This document shows positions 23,170-34,325 of a DNA stretch of 64,000 bases, in pieces. Within the stretch, counting starts at the first letter, position 1, and each line of letters begins with the position of its first letter. Origin of the DNA: Cloeon dipterum (taxonomy: Eukaryota > Arthropoda > Insecta > Ephemeroptera > Baetidae); assembly GCF_949628265.1 (NCBI RefSeq), contig NC_088788.1, positions 27,266,335 to 27,330,334 on the forward strand. Direction: 5' to 3'. Below the pieces are notes generated by a model. It did no database searches and had not been told where the DNA came from. It saw only the letters and a program-made list of their open reading frames with translations. Made by a program: the position numbers and the translations under genes.

Positions 23170-26100
23170 CGCGGTGCCCTTGGCCAATCCGCCCGATGTT
23201 GACGACCCAGCCAGCACCAAGGCACGACCGCCTGCACCGCTGAGCGTGCCCCATGTGGCGTCCTCGCCCTCGATGCACCCTAACAGCAAGCGTGCCACTT
23301 GGCGGGACGATACCTTTGACGATGATGACGCCCCGGCGTCGGCGCCCAACAAAGGCGGCAGCAGCAGCAGCTCGTCCACCAGCAGCTCGCTGGATGAAAC
23401 CTCGGCACCGCCTGATGGCGGATGGGGGTGAGCACTGGACAAAAATATCTTTTGCATCCGCGTCCGCACCTTGCGCAAATAGACGTCCTCTAATTCCTAG
23501 CCTGCGTCTATTTTTTATTTAATGAAGTTGTTTCATAGTTTTAATTTCCTCATGAATAAGTAATTTTGGCAAAAATTCAAGTTGTCGACTTGCACCATAG
23601 AAAAAACCCCTTTTTTAATTTTCAGATGGGTTGTTGTTTTCGCCGCCTTCATGGTCAATCTCATCGCCGACGGCATCACCTTCTCCTTCGGCATCATCTA
23701 CGTGGAGTTCCTCGAGAAGTTCGAGGCTGGCAAAGGAGCAACGATGTGGATCGGCTCGCTGTTCATGGCGATGCCACTGCTGTGCGGCCCAATAGCTTCG
23801 TACACCACCGACCGCTATGGTTGCCGGAAGGTGACCATAATCGGCTCGTTGCTGGCCGCCAGCGGCTTCATCCTCAGCGCTCACCCCAGCTCCATGCTCG
23901 TGCTGCTTGCCACCTTCGGCCTGGCCGGCTTTGGCCTGGCCCTTTGCTACGTAGCGGCTGTTGTCATCGTCGCCTACTGGTTCGAGAGCAAGCGCTCCCT
24001 CGCCACCGGCATCTCGCAATGTGGGAGCGGAATCGGCACTTTCATATTCGCCCCGCTCACACAATTTCTTCTATCAACGTGAGTATTAAAAATAATTGAG
24101 TAACACAAGAAGTAGAATTATAGGGTGAAATATAATAGATATCCTATTAATAATTAAAACACGCTCATAGATAAATCATTTATTTTTCCAAAGTTGTCTC
24201 TGCTCTTCAAAGTTTTTAAACCATTTTACCTATTGTTTGTGACCAGTTTTTATAAAAAATATTAACTTTCCTCGTGTCTCTTAGGTATGGATGGCAGGGA
24301 ACATCTCTCATCCTTGCAGGCTGCTTCCTCAATCTTGCTGTCTGTGGTGCCCTAATGCGCGACGTGCGCCCAACGAGTCGCCAACGAAAACGTTATTCCA
24401 GTGAATCCGAGAAAACTGCGCCGACATCGACTGACCTTCCAAATCCTGACGAGCTGCGGAAATTGCTGGAAAACGGTGGCGAAGAGGCGAACCGGCTCTG
24501 CAGCTCCCTGGTGGCGCTTCCAACCTTCGTCAAGAGCGGCGAAAGGGTGCCGCTGGAGGCGTTGCAGCGATTGGCCGCCCAGAGGCCCATGTACGATGTG
24601 CTTGTGCAAAACTATCCTGGCCTCCTGATGTCGCACAGCCTAAGCGCTGGGGGCAGCAAAGAAGAAACCGCCCTCACCATTCCAGAAAACCAACTGGCGC
24701 CTCCACCGGCTCTGCAGCAGCCCAGAAAGCTCCACTCGGCCTTCCTTAAGGATCTCAGAGTTCACAGGTTGATTTTGACGCTCTTTTTATTCACTTAGCC
24801 TTTTGTGATTTTTGTTGCCATGTGTTAAGATTTAAAAAATCTTTTGCGCATTGTTTAAAGTGCATATTGATAGTTTTAAGTGCATTGGAAATGATGTGAT
24901 AAGATCAGTCATCAGACATATTTTTGCTCCTTTCCCTACAAAATTTTTAATCAATTTCAAAATTCCAGGCATTCTTTAACATACCGCGGTGCAATGCTTA
25001 ATATCAACCGGTACCGCCTGCGAGCCTCGTCTTGCCCAGACATCTACCGCAACTCAATGACAACAATAGACGAGGACAAAGATACAGTAAGCTGCGTATC
25101 ATTTAAAAGTTAACTTATTGAGCTAACAAGAAATTTTATTTTCCAGTGGTACTCAGGCCTGGCGGGAGTCAAAAGTGTGGTGCTGGACATGCTGGACTTT
25201 TCATACTTCACCGACCTTCGCTTTACGCTCTTCACAATTTCGAACTTTCTGCTGTACTTGTGGTATGATGTGCCTTATGTCTGCCTAGCCGACTACGCCA
25301 AAGAGCTGGGCTTTACTGAAGACAAAGCTTCAATGCTAATCAGCGTCATCGGTCTGTTAAACATGGTTGGAGAGGTGGGCCACTCATTGCTTTCACGCTG
25401 CGTGCTTACTGACGCCGGAACCCTTTTTCAGATTGTGCTTGGCTGGATAGGTGACAAAACTTGGATAAGTGCAAACCACGTCTATGCAGTTTGCATGGTT
25501 ATCTGCGGAGGGGCGACCGCGCTGATCCCATTGTTCACCGATTACACCATCATTGCTGGCGTCGCTGGTGTTTTTGGCCTTTTTATCGGTGCCAATTATT
25601 CGTTGACTTCAATTATTGTGGTGGAGCTGATCACGTTAGACAAGTTCACGAACGGCTACGGGCTTCTGTTGCTTGTTCAAGGCATTGCAAACCTTGTTGG
25701 CCCTCCACTAGCAGGTTAGTCAAAAATGTTCTTTCTTGTATTTTTCGCAAAAACCCGCATTTTACCCAGAAAACCCCACTCTGTTGTAAAAAACTGTTTT
25801 TCGCGGGTTTTTCAATTCTGCATTTTTCCAAAACAACAATCTATTCTAGTTTCTCTGATTTCATAAAATATTTTATTTGTAATTTTTCTCTCTGCCTTGT
25901 TTGTCACAAAATTTAATCTACTAGGGGTCAAATTTGATAAACTCAGAAAAATGCAGAAACCCCTAAATGGATGGAATTTTCAACTCTTTTTCTGCAAAAA
26001 AAATTTTTTGGGCATTGTTAAATTGGTGAACTCTTGTTATGATCACTCTTTTCTTTCAAAGTATAACACAATCTAAAATCATTAGTTTAAATTTAGAAAG

Positions 26101-26375
26101 TAGTTAAACATCAGAATTTCAGAGCTTATTTCATGATTGTTCCAGGCTGGATTTCTGATATCACCGGCAGCTATGATCTTTCATTCTACTTGGGTGGATT
26201 TTTCATCGCCATTTCTGGAGTTCTCCTCATGATTTTGCCGTTCGTCGAGAAGGTCAAAAGCCACAAGAAAAATTGCAGATCAGAGAAGAAGGCTGTGCTG
26301 CAGGTAAACGGGAAGAAGCAGCAAATAATCGCAATGCCTTCAGAAAAGGAAGCTATGAAAGCTGTCAATGTTTAA
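23170..26375 (+). CDS. SLC16-type (monocarboxylate transporter family) membrane transporter
   Basis: Exons: 23170-23427, 23626-24078, 24285-24767, 24969-25086, 25147-25374, 25432-25714 and 26146-26375. All junctions are GT-AG and in phase. From ATG 23273 the product has about 649 residues; with the exon at 8013 it has about 686. A Ser- and Asp-rich cytosolic N-terminus leads to the family signature DGGWGWVVV at the first membrane helix. Six helices follow (FSFGIIYVEF, GCRKVTIIGSL, AAVVIVAYWFESKRSLATGI), then a large hydrophilic loop of about 200 residues encoded mainly by exons 3 and 4, then the second helical bundle (NMVGE, VLGWIGDKTW, LLVQGIANLVGPPLAGWISDITG) and a Lys-rich tail. Family members move monocarboxylates or related metabolites, often with protons; the substrate here is unknown. 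The 57-base intron at 25375-25431 has no stop and keeps frame. Confidence 0.9.
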
Positions 26376-26877
26376 GTTTGCAGTTTAGTGTGGCCTTAGC
26401 TGCAGTTCGGTTTGGCTTTGTAATTGACACACTTTGGAGGGAAATCTCTGGCTGTTTTGTTAATGGGTGGGCTAAGCTACTGCTGGAATGGGTTATCTGT
26501 TGGGAAGTTTTGAGTTTCGTGGCCCAGGGCTGTGTAGATTAAAACTACCAAACGAAGGTTTTGCCAGAAATGCAATAGGCTTTGCGAACTGAAAAGAATT
26601 GTAGCCTATCAACAAGTATTGTATTGACAAGGGAGCTCACAAAGAGAGATGCAAGAATTAAATATTGTAGTGCAGTGTGAATCCCAAACTTGATATTGGA
26701 GTTCTCAGAGCTGCATTTTTCCATTGCGGGCGACTTAGTAGGCGTCGAATTTGATGATCTCACCATTTCCATGGATATATACCACACTTAATTTGATTAT
26801 GTCGAAAAATCTTACAGTTTAATGGGTTATGGTTAAAATCGGTTTTGTTTGTGAATTGTTTGTGTATACTGTGTGTA

Positions 26878-26883
26878 CAAATA
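26878..26883 (+). terminator. Poly(A) signal candidate for the transporter gene
   Basis: AATAAA about 500 bases after the stop, followed by T- and GT-containing sequence. The interval between stop and signal shows no other gene and would be the 3' UTR. Confidence 0.45.
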
Positions 26884-29851
26884 AACAGTCTCTCTTTGGC
26901 TCTCCAACGAAAAGTTACTGTCTATATAGTGGGAGTCGCATTAAAGAAAGTTTGCCACTGCCGCTGTGATTGAAACCATTCTGATAGCAGACAGCATGGT
27001 CAGTTTCAATTAAGAGAATTTCCGTACAGGCTTCAGTCAATAAAAGACTAGAAGAGAAGACAATTTCAATAAATTGTGTTCCTAATTGCGAATTAATTGA
27101 CATGTCACGAATGTTTTTTCCGACCGTTGTCGATTTTTATTTACGAAAACAAAAGGGCTGTTCAGTATTTGAGTGTGTTGCCGAATTCACCATTATTGTT
27201 ACGCAAAAGTCACACTAACGTGATGTGTACCTTTAGATGCCTTGAATTTGCATTTCAGTTTCTTTCGAAATTCGCATGAAAATTGTTACATTATAATTAC
27301 TGCTTTAGGATGTATTGATGAAAGCTCATTACAATCGACACAGTTAAACACCAAAATTACCATTTCTGTAACAATTGTAAGTGTCTGAACATTTTCCAGT
27401 TTCGTGTAACTTTATATAATATGCATAACATGAAATCATAGGACATTGAAATATTATCAAATATTTAAAAGGTAAAAGTCTGATAGTCTCTGTAGTGTAA
27501 AATACAAAGTTGATGTATTTTTGCTGGCTATGCACAGCTGCAATAATTGAGCAACGTCTTTTTGGTCGTCCCTTTCTAAGAAGTATTCATTAAATTATTT
27601 CTGTGGCATGAATCGTAGCTGAGAATTATTTAAAATTACATCAGAAGCTGTTTGCATAGACCTCTTCGCCTCTGAAAACTTAGCACCCTTTGACCATAAT
27701 AATAACGTTTTTAAAGAGCAGAACTACTCAAAATCAGATACAATAAACCAGAGAAAAACTCGGTTTCTAAGAGAAAAAAGGGGTGCGGAAATTTTGCTGC
27801 TTCAACTGCAAGGACAACTAAAATACATATAAAACATTTTAACCTTCTACTATTCAATTACTTTATGAGAAGGCAGGTAAGCAAAATTATTACGGCAAAA
27901 TCAATGTTATCACTTTCTCAAAAGCCAGATTTAAATCATTAGTTTTGTTAGACAGGTCCTTGTTCCCTGCCAAATTCGTATTAAGTAATTAATATGAACA
28001 CAGAAGTTGTCTAACTGCAACCATGAATTGTATACTCAAATTCAAATTTCCATATTTGTGCAGCAACTAATAATAAAGAAAGTCAATCAGTACAATTGAA
28101 TAAATTAAATCAACAAGTGATGTGTACAAATTATATATTTTTATTTCTTGGCTCTATTTTAAGCAAACCATGTACTACACATTTCTACAAATATTCTCGG
28201 AAAAAGTTTCATTTTCAGATTGCACATTTCACAAAATGTTGAAAGTTTTCAAATTATTAGTATTTGTACAGATAAGGTTGCCAGACCCTGATTTTGATCC
28301 GGAAACTAGAGATTTCTTGTTATTACACTGAATCTGTAGAATTTAAACATTGATTGGTGCAAGAATACGCCTGAACCCTGTTTAGGTGAACTGGCAAACC
28401 AACGTACAGACAGAAGAGGCGCACTTGCTTCAAAGGTGTGGCCGCACCTCATGAAAAAACAATTCAAGCGAATTAATCTTGTATAATTATAGATTGTATA
28501 AAATCAAATTGCATATTATGAATATTAAAAAAAAAGAAATCTGTGATTAAAAAATGAAGAAATTGAACTTTTCATATATTATAATATAATATTATGCTTA
28601 ATTCTAAAATCCAATTGCGAGTTTGCTGTTATGTAATTTTAAAGGCATGATTCGTTGCACGGGTAAAGTTTGAGAGCGATTTTATTCAAAACACTCATAA
28701 AATATAGCTGTAAAACTGAAAAAGGGAAAATGCGCGTGCCAAAAAATTGAAGTGCGTGAGAGGAGAATATTAATATTTCAAATGCAAAACACCCACGAGA
28801 CAGTTTGACAAAAGATAATGTAAAGATGTTACACTTTGTAAAAACACATTTTAGTAATTTTGTGAATTTCAACTATATCTGTATTTGTTGTACATCGTAA
28901 TTACCAATTACAACTCTCAAATTCCACCATATAGTTATATACGCAAATGCAAAGAATACTGATCACTATTCGAATACATGGTAGCATTTTACCAAAATAA
29001 AGAACAGTAAAATTAAATACATGACTTTCTTTTATACTATCCTTCGGTATCCTTGAGTAATCTTAATAAGCAAATAAATAGAAATTTAATCCTTTAATTT
29101 TATGTATTGACAATAGCAAGAATAATATATTCCGAGAGAAAATAAAATGATCAAAATAATCGTGAATTCAATTATATTATGTTGCTCTAGAAAATCAATA
29201 GGTAAACAGGTTAAAAATAAACTGGTTTTTAATACATACTAGTCCTTACTCATTGTCAATTTTAAAATGAATTGAAAAGCGTTGCAACACAATTTTTACC
29301 ATCGCATGATATAATATTTTATGCATGCCCCATTTGCAGCAATATTATTTAAAATTTATCCTCGAGTGCTATTGGTTTGCAGCAAAATTGAGTGTTTTCA
29401 TTGGCTTAGCATGGATGACACGTATAAATTCAGGTATTACTACTTGTTATAGGAGTTCTAACAGAAATGAATGATATTAAAATTCAACACCCCCTCGAAT
29501 TATTACACAACAAAATTTCAGCATAACTCTGTGCCGTTTTAACTTAAAAATATTATATACCGCAAAATCTTTGAGTATTCCTATTTTATCCTGATACTTC
29601 TTGTTAAGAACTTGGCTCAGAACTAAATCTCCTTGTTGTACTATCCACACGCTAAGAGCAAGTTTCCACAACATTGCTGTTTGCTGACTGAACTCATAAA
29701 TAAATTTTGCATTTCTTTACAAATTCTGGTGCCCCTGTTTTCTTATATCGTCACTCTCCTCTTTCAATATGATTGCCAGCGTTTAGTTGTGGTGAGTCCA
29801 TTGGTTGTCTTACGCTGTCGAGGTCTTGAAACCAAAATTTAGCCCACAGAA
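26884..29851. other. Intergenic, AT-rich
   Basis: No coding signal, repeat family or RNA gene recognised. The last few hundred bases should contain the ALG1 promoter and leader, but no TATA box or initiator stands out. Confidence 0.5.
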
Positions 29852-32168
29852 ATGGCAGCACGGAGCAAACGAGCGTGTGTTGTCGTCCTCGGCGATATTG
29901 GCAGAAGTCCACGCATGCAGTACCATTCTCTGTCCTTGGCTAAAGAAGGCTTCAACGTCGACCTTGTAGGCTATCAAGGATCAGTGCCCATCAAGGAGCT
30001 GACGCAGAACTCATCCATTCAGCTGCACCATGTTCAACCTTGCCCTAATTTTAGAAAATGTAAATTAGAAATCTTGCAACCTATTTTTGAAGCTTTTTGA
30101 CTTAATCGGAGTCCACCTCATTTACAGATCTTCCTGGATTGTTGGCGTACTTTCTAAAAGCCTTATGGCAGACTGTAACCTTGCTGTTAGCCCTGATCTG
30201 GGTGCGCCTCAGCGAAGGTCGTTGCTCACACCTGCTGATGCAAAATCCTCCGTCTGTCCCTACCCTTGGAGTCTGTTGGATCTTTTGCCGCATTGTCAAC
30301 CCTAAGTGCCGCTTTATCATCGACTGGCACAATTACGGCTACACCATGATGGCTGTGGCTGAGGCCAAACGGAATAAAAAGGAAGAAAACGTCAAGCAGA
30401 AGCTGCCAGCCTTGGCCCAGATCACTTATTGGCTGGAAGGCTGGTTCGGACAAAGAGCTGATGCCAGTATGTGCGTCACCAAGGCCATGATGAACGATTT
30501 GAAAGACAAGTGGAGAGTTAGGTACTGACCAGGCTGTGCTCTAGATATAATGATAATAATAGTAACTTTTGGTGTCCAGCGCCATCACCTTGTACGACCG
30601 CCCGCCAGCACATTTCCAAGCTGTTGCCAATCCAAAAGAAACTTTGGAGAAGTTGTGTTCCCAATACGCAGACCTGGGTGAAGCATATGGTGACAAAAAT
30701 GATGATCCTAGAGCTTTGCTTGTTTCTAGTACAAGTTGGACAGAGGATGAAGACTTTGGTGTCCTCCTGGATGCCCTGCAAGGTAAATTTTTGTTCAAAT
30801 AGACCCAATTATTTTTCTTCTAATACAGCATAAATCGTAATTAATTTAAACTGGTTGCATTTTGTAAAAAAAATCCTTTCCAGACTACGAAGATTTGAGA
30901 AATCAGGATCCGCAATCATTTCCATTCCTGATTTGTGCAATTACTGGAAAGGGTCCCCTGAAGGATTATTACAAAGAGGAGATCGCTAAGAAAGACTGGA
31001 AAAGCGTGAGGGTAGTCACTCCTTGGTTGCAAGCAGAAGACTATCCTAAGCTCTTGGGTAAATTGCCTAGCTACAATAATTGACGTTGAAACAAATTGAG
31101 GAAACTTCCTCAGCTGGCGTTGCGCCTGTTAAAAAACGTTACCTATTAAAATGTGGTGAATTGATATTAATATTCTAATTTTACCTGTTAGCGAGGGAGG
31201 TAATGGAATTTGGCCTTTACCGATTAGAAAGATTTTAAAATTCCCAAGATGGAAGTGGAAATTTCCCATTTACTCTACAGCCGGTACATCAATAGCCATG
31301 TGTGCTGATGATGCTTGGGATACGAAATAGCTAGCTACAAACCAGTGCTCCAATTGATTGTGACTGTTCTCCTTGCAATTTTCACAATTTTCCTAATGGT
31401 TCAAACAATGGGAAATTTACACTTCCATTTTGGGAATTTTTTCAATACATTAAAATTTCTGCAACATTTGAGGGGTGTAGCTAAAGAGTAAACATTGCAT
31501 TATGTGGATCATGTATGCACATTAAAATGCGACTCTTGGCACCATTATTTGTTAATTTGAAAATGTATTAGTGCCTAAACAGCGCTTTAGAGCTTTTTAG
31601 TCCGTGAATGACACGGTAATCACGCGAAATGTAAGCATGAAAAATAACTGGAGTGCATAAAATCCAAGATAATATGATGCGTCATTCTAATTAAATAATG
31701 ATCTGGTTTTCCTTGTTTGATTGTTAAAATGTTGAACATTTCATTTTGGGAAAAAGCTGTATACTTAAAATTCAATTTCAGGCTGTGCGGATTTGGGAGT
31801 CAGTCTGCACACTTCCACGAGCGGCCTTGATTTGCCCATGAAAGTGGTGGACATGTACGGCTGTGGACTGCCTGTTTTGGCCTTCAACTTCAAATGGCAA
31901 GTGTCTTGTGCCTTTTGTTCTACGTATTTTAATATTCTGATGTATTTTCAGTTTGAAAGAGCTTGTCAAGGAGGGAAAGACTGGGAGGGTGTTCTCCAAC
32001 TCAGAAGATTTAGCTAAACTGTTACAAAACTGGCTGAGGGGCTTCCCTGATGATCAAATGCAACAACAGATGCACCAGTCATTCCGAGATAATATCAAAA
32101 AGTGGGCTCATGTACGATGGGACCAAAATTGGAAGACTTCTGCCGCTCCCATATTCACTTATGACTAA
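29852..32168 (+). CDS. ALG1: Chitobiosyldiphosphodolichol beta-mannosyltransferase
   Basis: Exons 29852-30059, 30128-30521, 30580-30782, 30884-31057, 31782-31896 and 31952-32168 give 436 residues. ALG1 (glycosyltransferase family 33) adds the first mannose to GlcNAc2-PP-dolichol on the cytosolic face of the ER, starting the mannose part of the N-glycan precursor. Seen: [17 protein letters not shown] at the N-terminus, a hydrophobic stretch at about 75-100 that suits membrane anchoring, [36 protein letters not shown], and the donor-binding [28 protein letters not shown]. The length is close to that of animal homologues. The fifth intron (31897-31951) must use a GC donor (TG|GCAAGT) to keep the frame through [12 protein letters not shown]. 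It converges on SNU13, with only 173 bases between the stops. Confidence 0.95.
31237..31440. repeat. Small inverted repeat in ALG1 intron 4
   Basis: Thirty-four bases at 31237-31270 are nearly the reverse complement of 31407-31440, with the shared core GGGAAATTT..ACTTCCAT.TTGGGAATTTT. They flank 136 bases. This looks like a degraded MITE or an intronic hairpin. No coding content. Confidence 0.65.
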
Positions 32169-32341
32169 CATCAAAATATTGTATCGTTTTAAAAATCCAA
32201 GGTTGATAGATCAAAACAAAGGTTTATATTTTGCCGATATCCATATATATTGCAAATAATTTTTAAAACATGTTTCATTTGTGACCTATATCTGGCACGC
32301 AAGTAATTTAATGGTCGGTGAAAATGCAAAAGACAGTCTGT

Positions 32342-33696
32342 CTACACCAGCAGCTTTTCAATCTCCAGTTGGATTGCCTGGATTTGAGGCTTCAACTGCG
32401 AACCCTCATTTGCTGTCACCGAGCAGGCAATGACGGGCCTGGACACGCCGCAAGCTCGGCCGAGAGCTGCATTGAAAATTAGTAGTTATAAATTAGCAAA
32501 GCAAAAATAACCGAATTACATACCTTGCTTTGAGCGCACAAAAACATAAGGAACGTTTTTGTCTTCACATAGGAGAGGAAGGTGTAGCAAGATTTCAAGT
32601 GGAGTGGCGTCGGCAGCCATGACAATGAACTCAGACAATCCTCTGTTCAAAGTTTTGGTAGCTGTATGAAATATTTGATTTAAATATATTATTTCCCAAA
32701 AAATATGACGAATGAGCTCACCTTCGTTTGCACCTTTACGGAGCTGCTTATAGTTCATAGCCTGCTGAATCAAATTCAAGATTTTGCCGGTCAGGGCAGC
32801 TGGGGCCAGAGGGTAGGCTTTGGGATTCACTTCATCAGCCTAAAAAGAGAAAAGATCATGAATTTAAGTGAACAAAAAGTTTGTTTCGTAAATTTAATTG
32901 CAACACGTGGGGCAAAGAAACAACGCCGGCAAGTCTGTGAAAACTAGCAAGAAAATTAACATTACCATTTTACTCTTGAATTGTTCTCTGGGTGTACGTC
33001 AATTAGACACGCTTAATCAGCCTCTCTGCGAATATTCGCTTCACCGAGGAAGGACGCGATTTAGTTGTTTAAGTAACGAGGATTACAAGAAATGTAATGG
33101 GCAAGCGTGCACAAAGCAGCGTGCTTTCAGTTTACTGACAAAACGGACAAAACAAGCGTGGTTTGGAGCTTGAGAAAGAGCGTGGTAGATAAGCGACAAT
33201 CGGCAATCTGCGACTAGCGACGAGGCGGACATCTATTGGTTGAGAATAAAACTGGGAGTGAAGGCGGTAAAAGCTGCAGGTCTGTTTCGAAGCAAGGCAA
33301 ATAAAATCAATAAAATCGACTAAATATGTATGCATATAGAGGACTCTCGCAGTAATTGTATTTTTTACTATTCCCCATTATTTCCATTTCCATTTCTTAC
33401 TTAGAATTTATTCCACGCTTCTGAGTCGATATAGTGACCACAGCCGTCAGGTGCTGTTTTAAGTGAAGCAAGTAACAACAACTATATTATTATATATATG
33501 TACGCAGTGTAAAAAGCGTAAATAGAGAGAACTGTTAACTTTTTGAAAAAAAAGCAGAGAATGGTATAATTTATGCGGAGTCGAAAACAAAAAATTGCAA
33601 TGTGTTTTTTTTTAGAAACCCCAAGCTAGATAATAAAATGCAGACCACAAGAATTGTTTTTTGGAACTTAACATCCTGTTTTTTGCGACTCACCAT
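32342..33696 (-). CDS. SNU13: SNU13 / NHP2-like protein 1 (15.5K, L7Ae family)
   Basis: Read on the minus strand: ATG 33696-33694, then 32839-32722, 32661-32524 and 32466-32342, giving 127 residues, the normal family length. SNU13 binds kink-turns in U4 snRNA (tri-snRNP assembly) and in box C/D snoRNAs (rRNA methylation guide particles), in the nucleus and nucleolus. Seen: VNPKAYPLA, the kink-turn contact [35 protein letters not shown], the hydrophobic [22 protein letters not shown] and the end LEIEKLLV. The first exon contributes only the ATG, because the donor GTGAGT follows it directly. The adjoining acceptor at 32840 restores M-A-D-E-V. The 854-base first intron has no other feature I can name. 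Strong identification. Confidence 0.96.
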
Positions 33697-34275
33697 GGCT
33701 TAGTTTTCCTTATCATTGCAACTTGTAGAGTGAAAGTTAAGGAATAAATTAGGTAAATTAGTGCCATTATCTATTAAAAAGATTATATTATGGTGAATAA
33801 ATAGCATAAGTGTATTTCAAAACAAATTTAATGTTCAACCCATAAACCATTTTCATTAATTCCTATGCGAACGCGTATAAATTAAATATTAGCTTATATT
33901 TAACGCAGAGTCATATTAATTGGGAGAGTTGAAAACGATTTGAAGAGAGGTGCATTAAATAGTGCGGGGTATACGCATATTACACAATAGTATTACTACA
34001 CATATTAAAGCAGTTGTTGAGACCTTCCTTTGGCCGGACTGTCAACGCGCACTAACCGCCGAGGTCTTGCGCTTTTGTAAAATTTGGCCCTTTCTCGAAA
34101 TCGCCGTTGGATGAGCAATGCTTTTTTATTCTTTAAAACTGTTTAATTCACATTTGAACGATTGAGTAACGAGACAACTAACGTACAATAGCCATGACTC
34201 ACGATTATTTTTATAGTTTTTGTAAACAAAAGAGTGGTTTTGCGGTTTCCTGAAAAAAGATCGTGAGAAGAAGCA

Positions 34276-34283
34276 TATAAATA
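34276..34283 (+). promoter_or_regulatory. TATA box of the serpin gene
   Basis: TATAAATA lies 43 bases before the serpin ATG. A start site about 30 bases downstream would leave a leader of only about 20 bases, so 34326 would be the first ATG. This suggests a promoter of inducible or tissue-restricted type, unlike the TATA-less housekeeping genes around it. Confidence 0.65.
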
Positions 34284-34325
34284 CAGTCTCCACGGGTTTG
34301 CTTTAAAAAACCAGTGACTTGCAGG

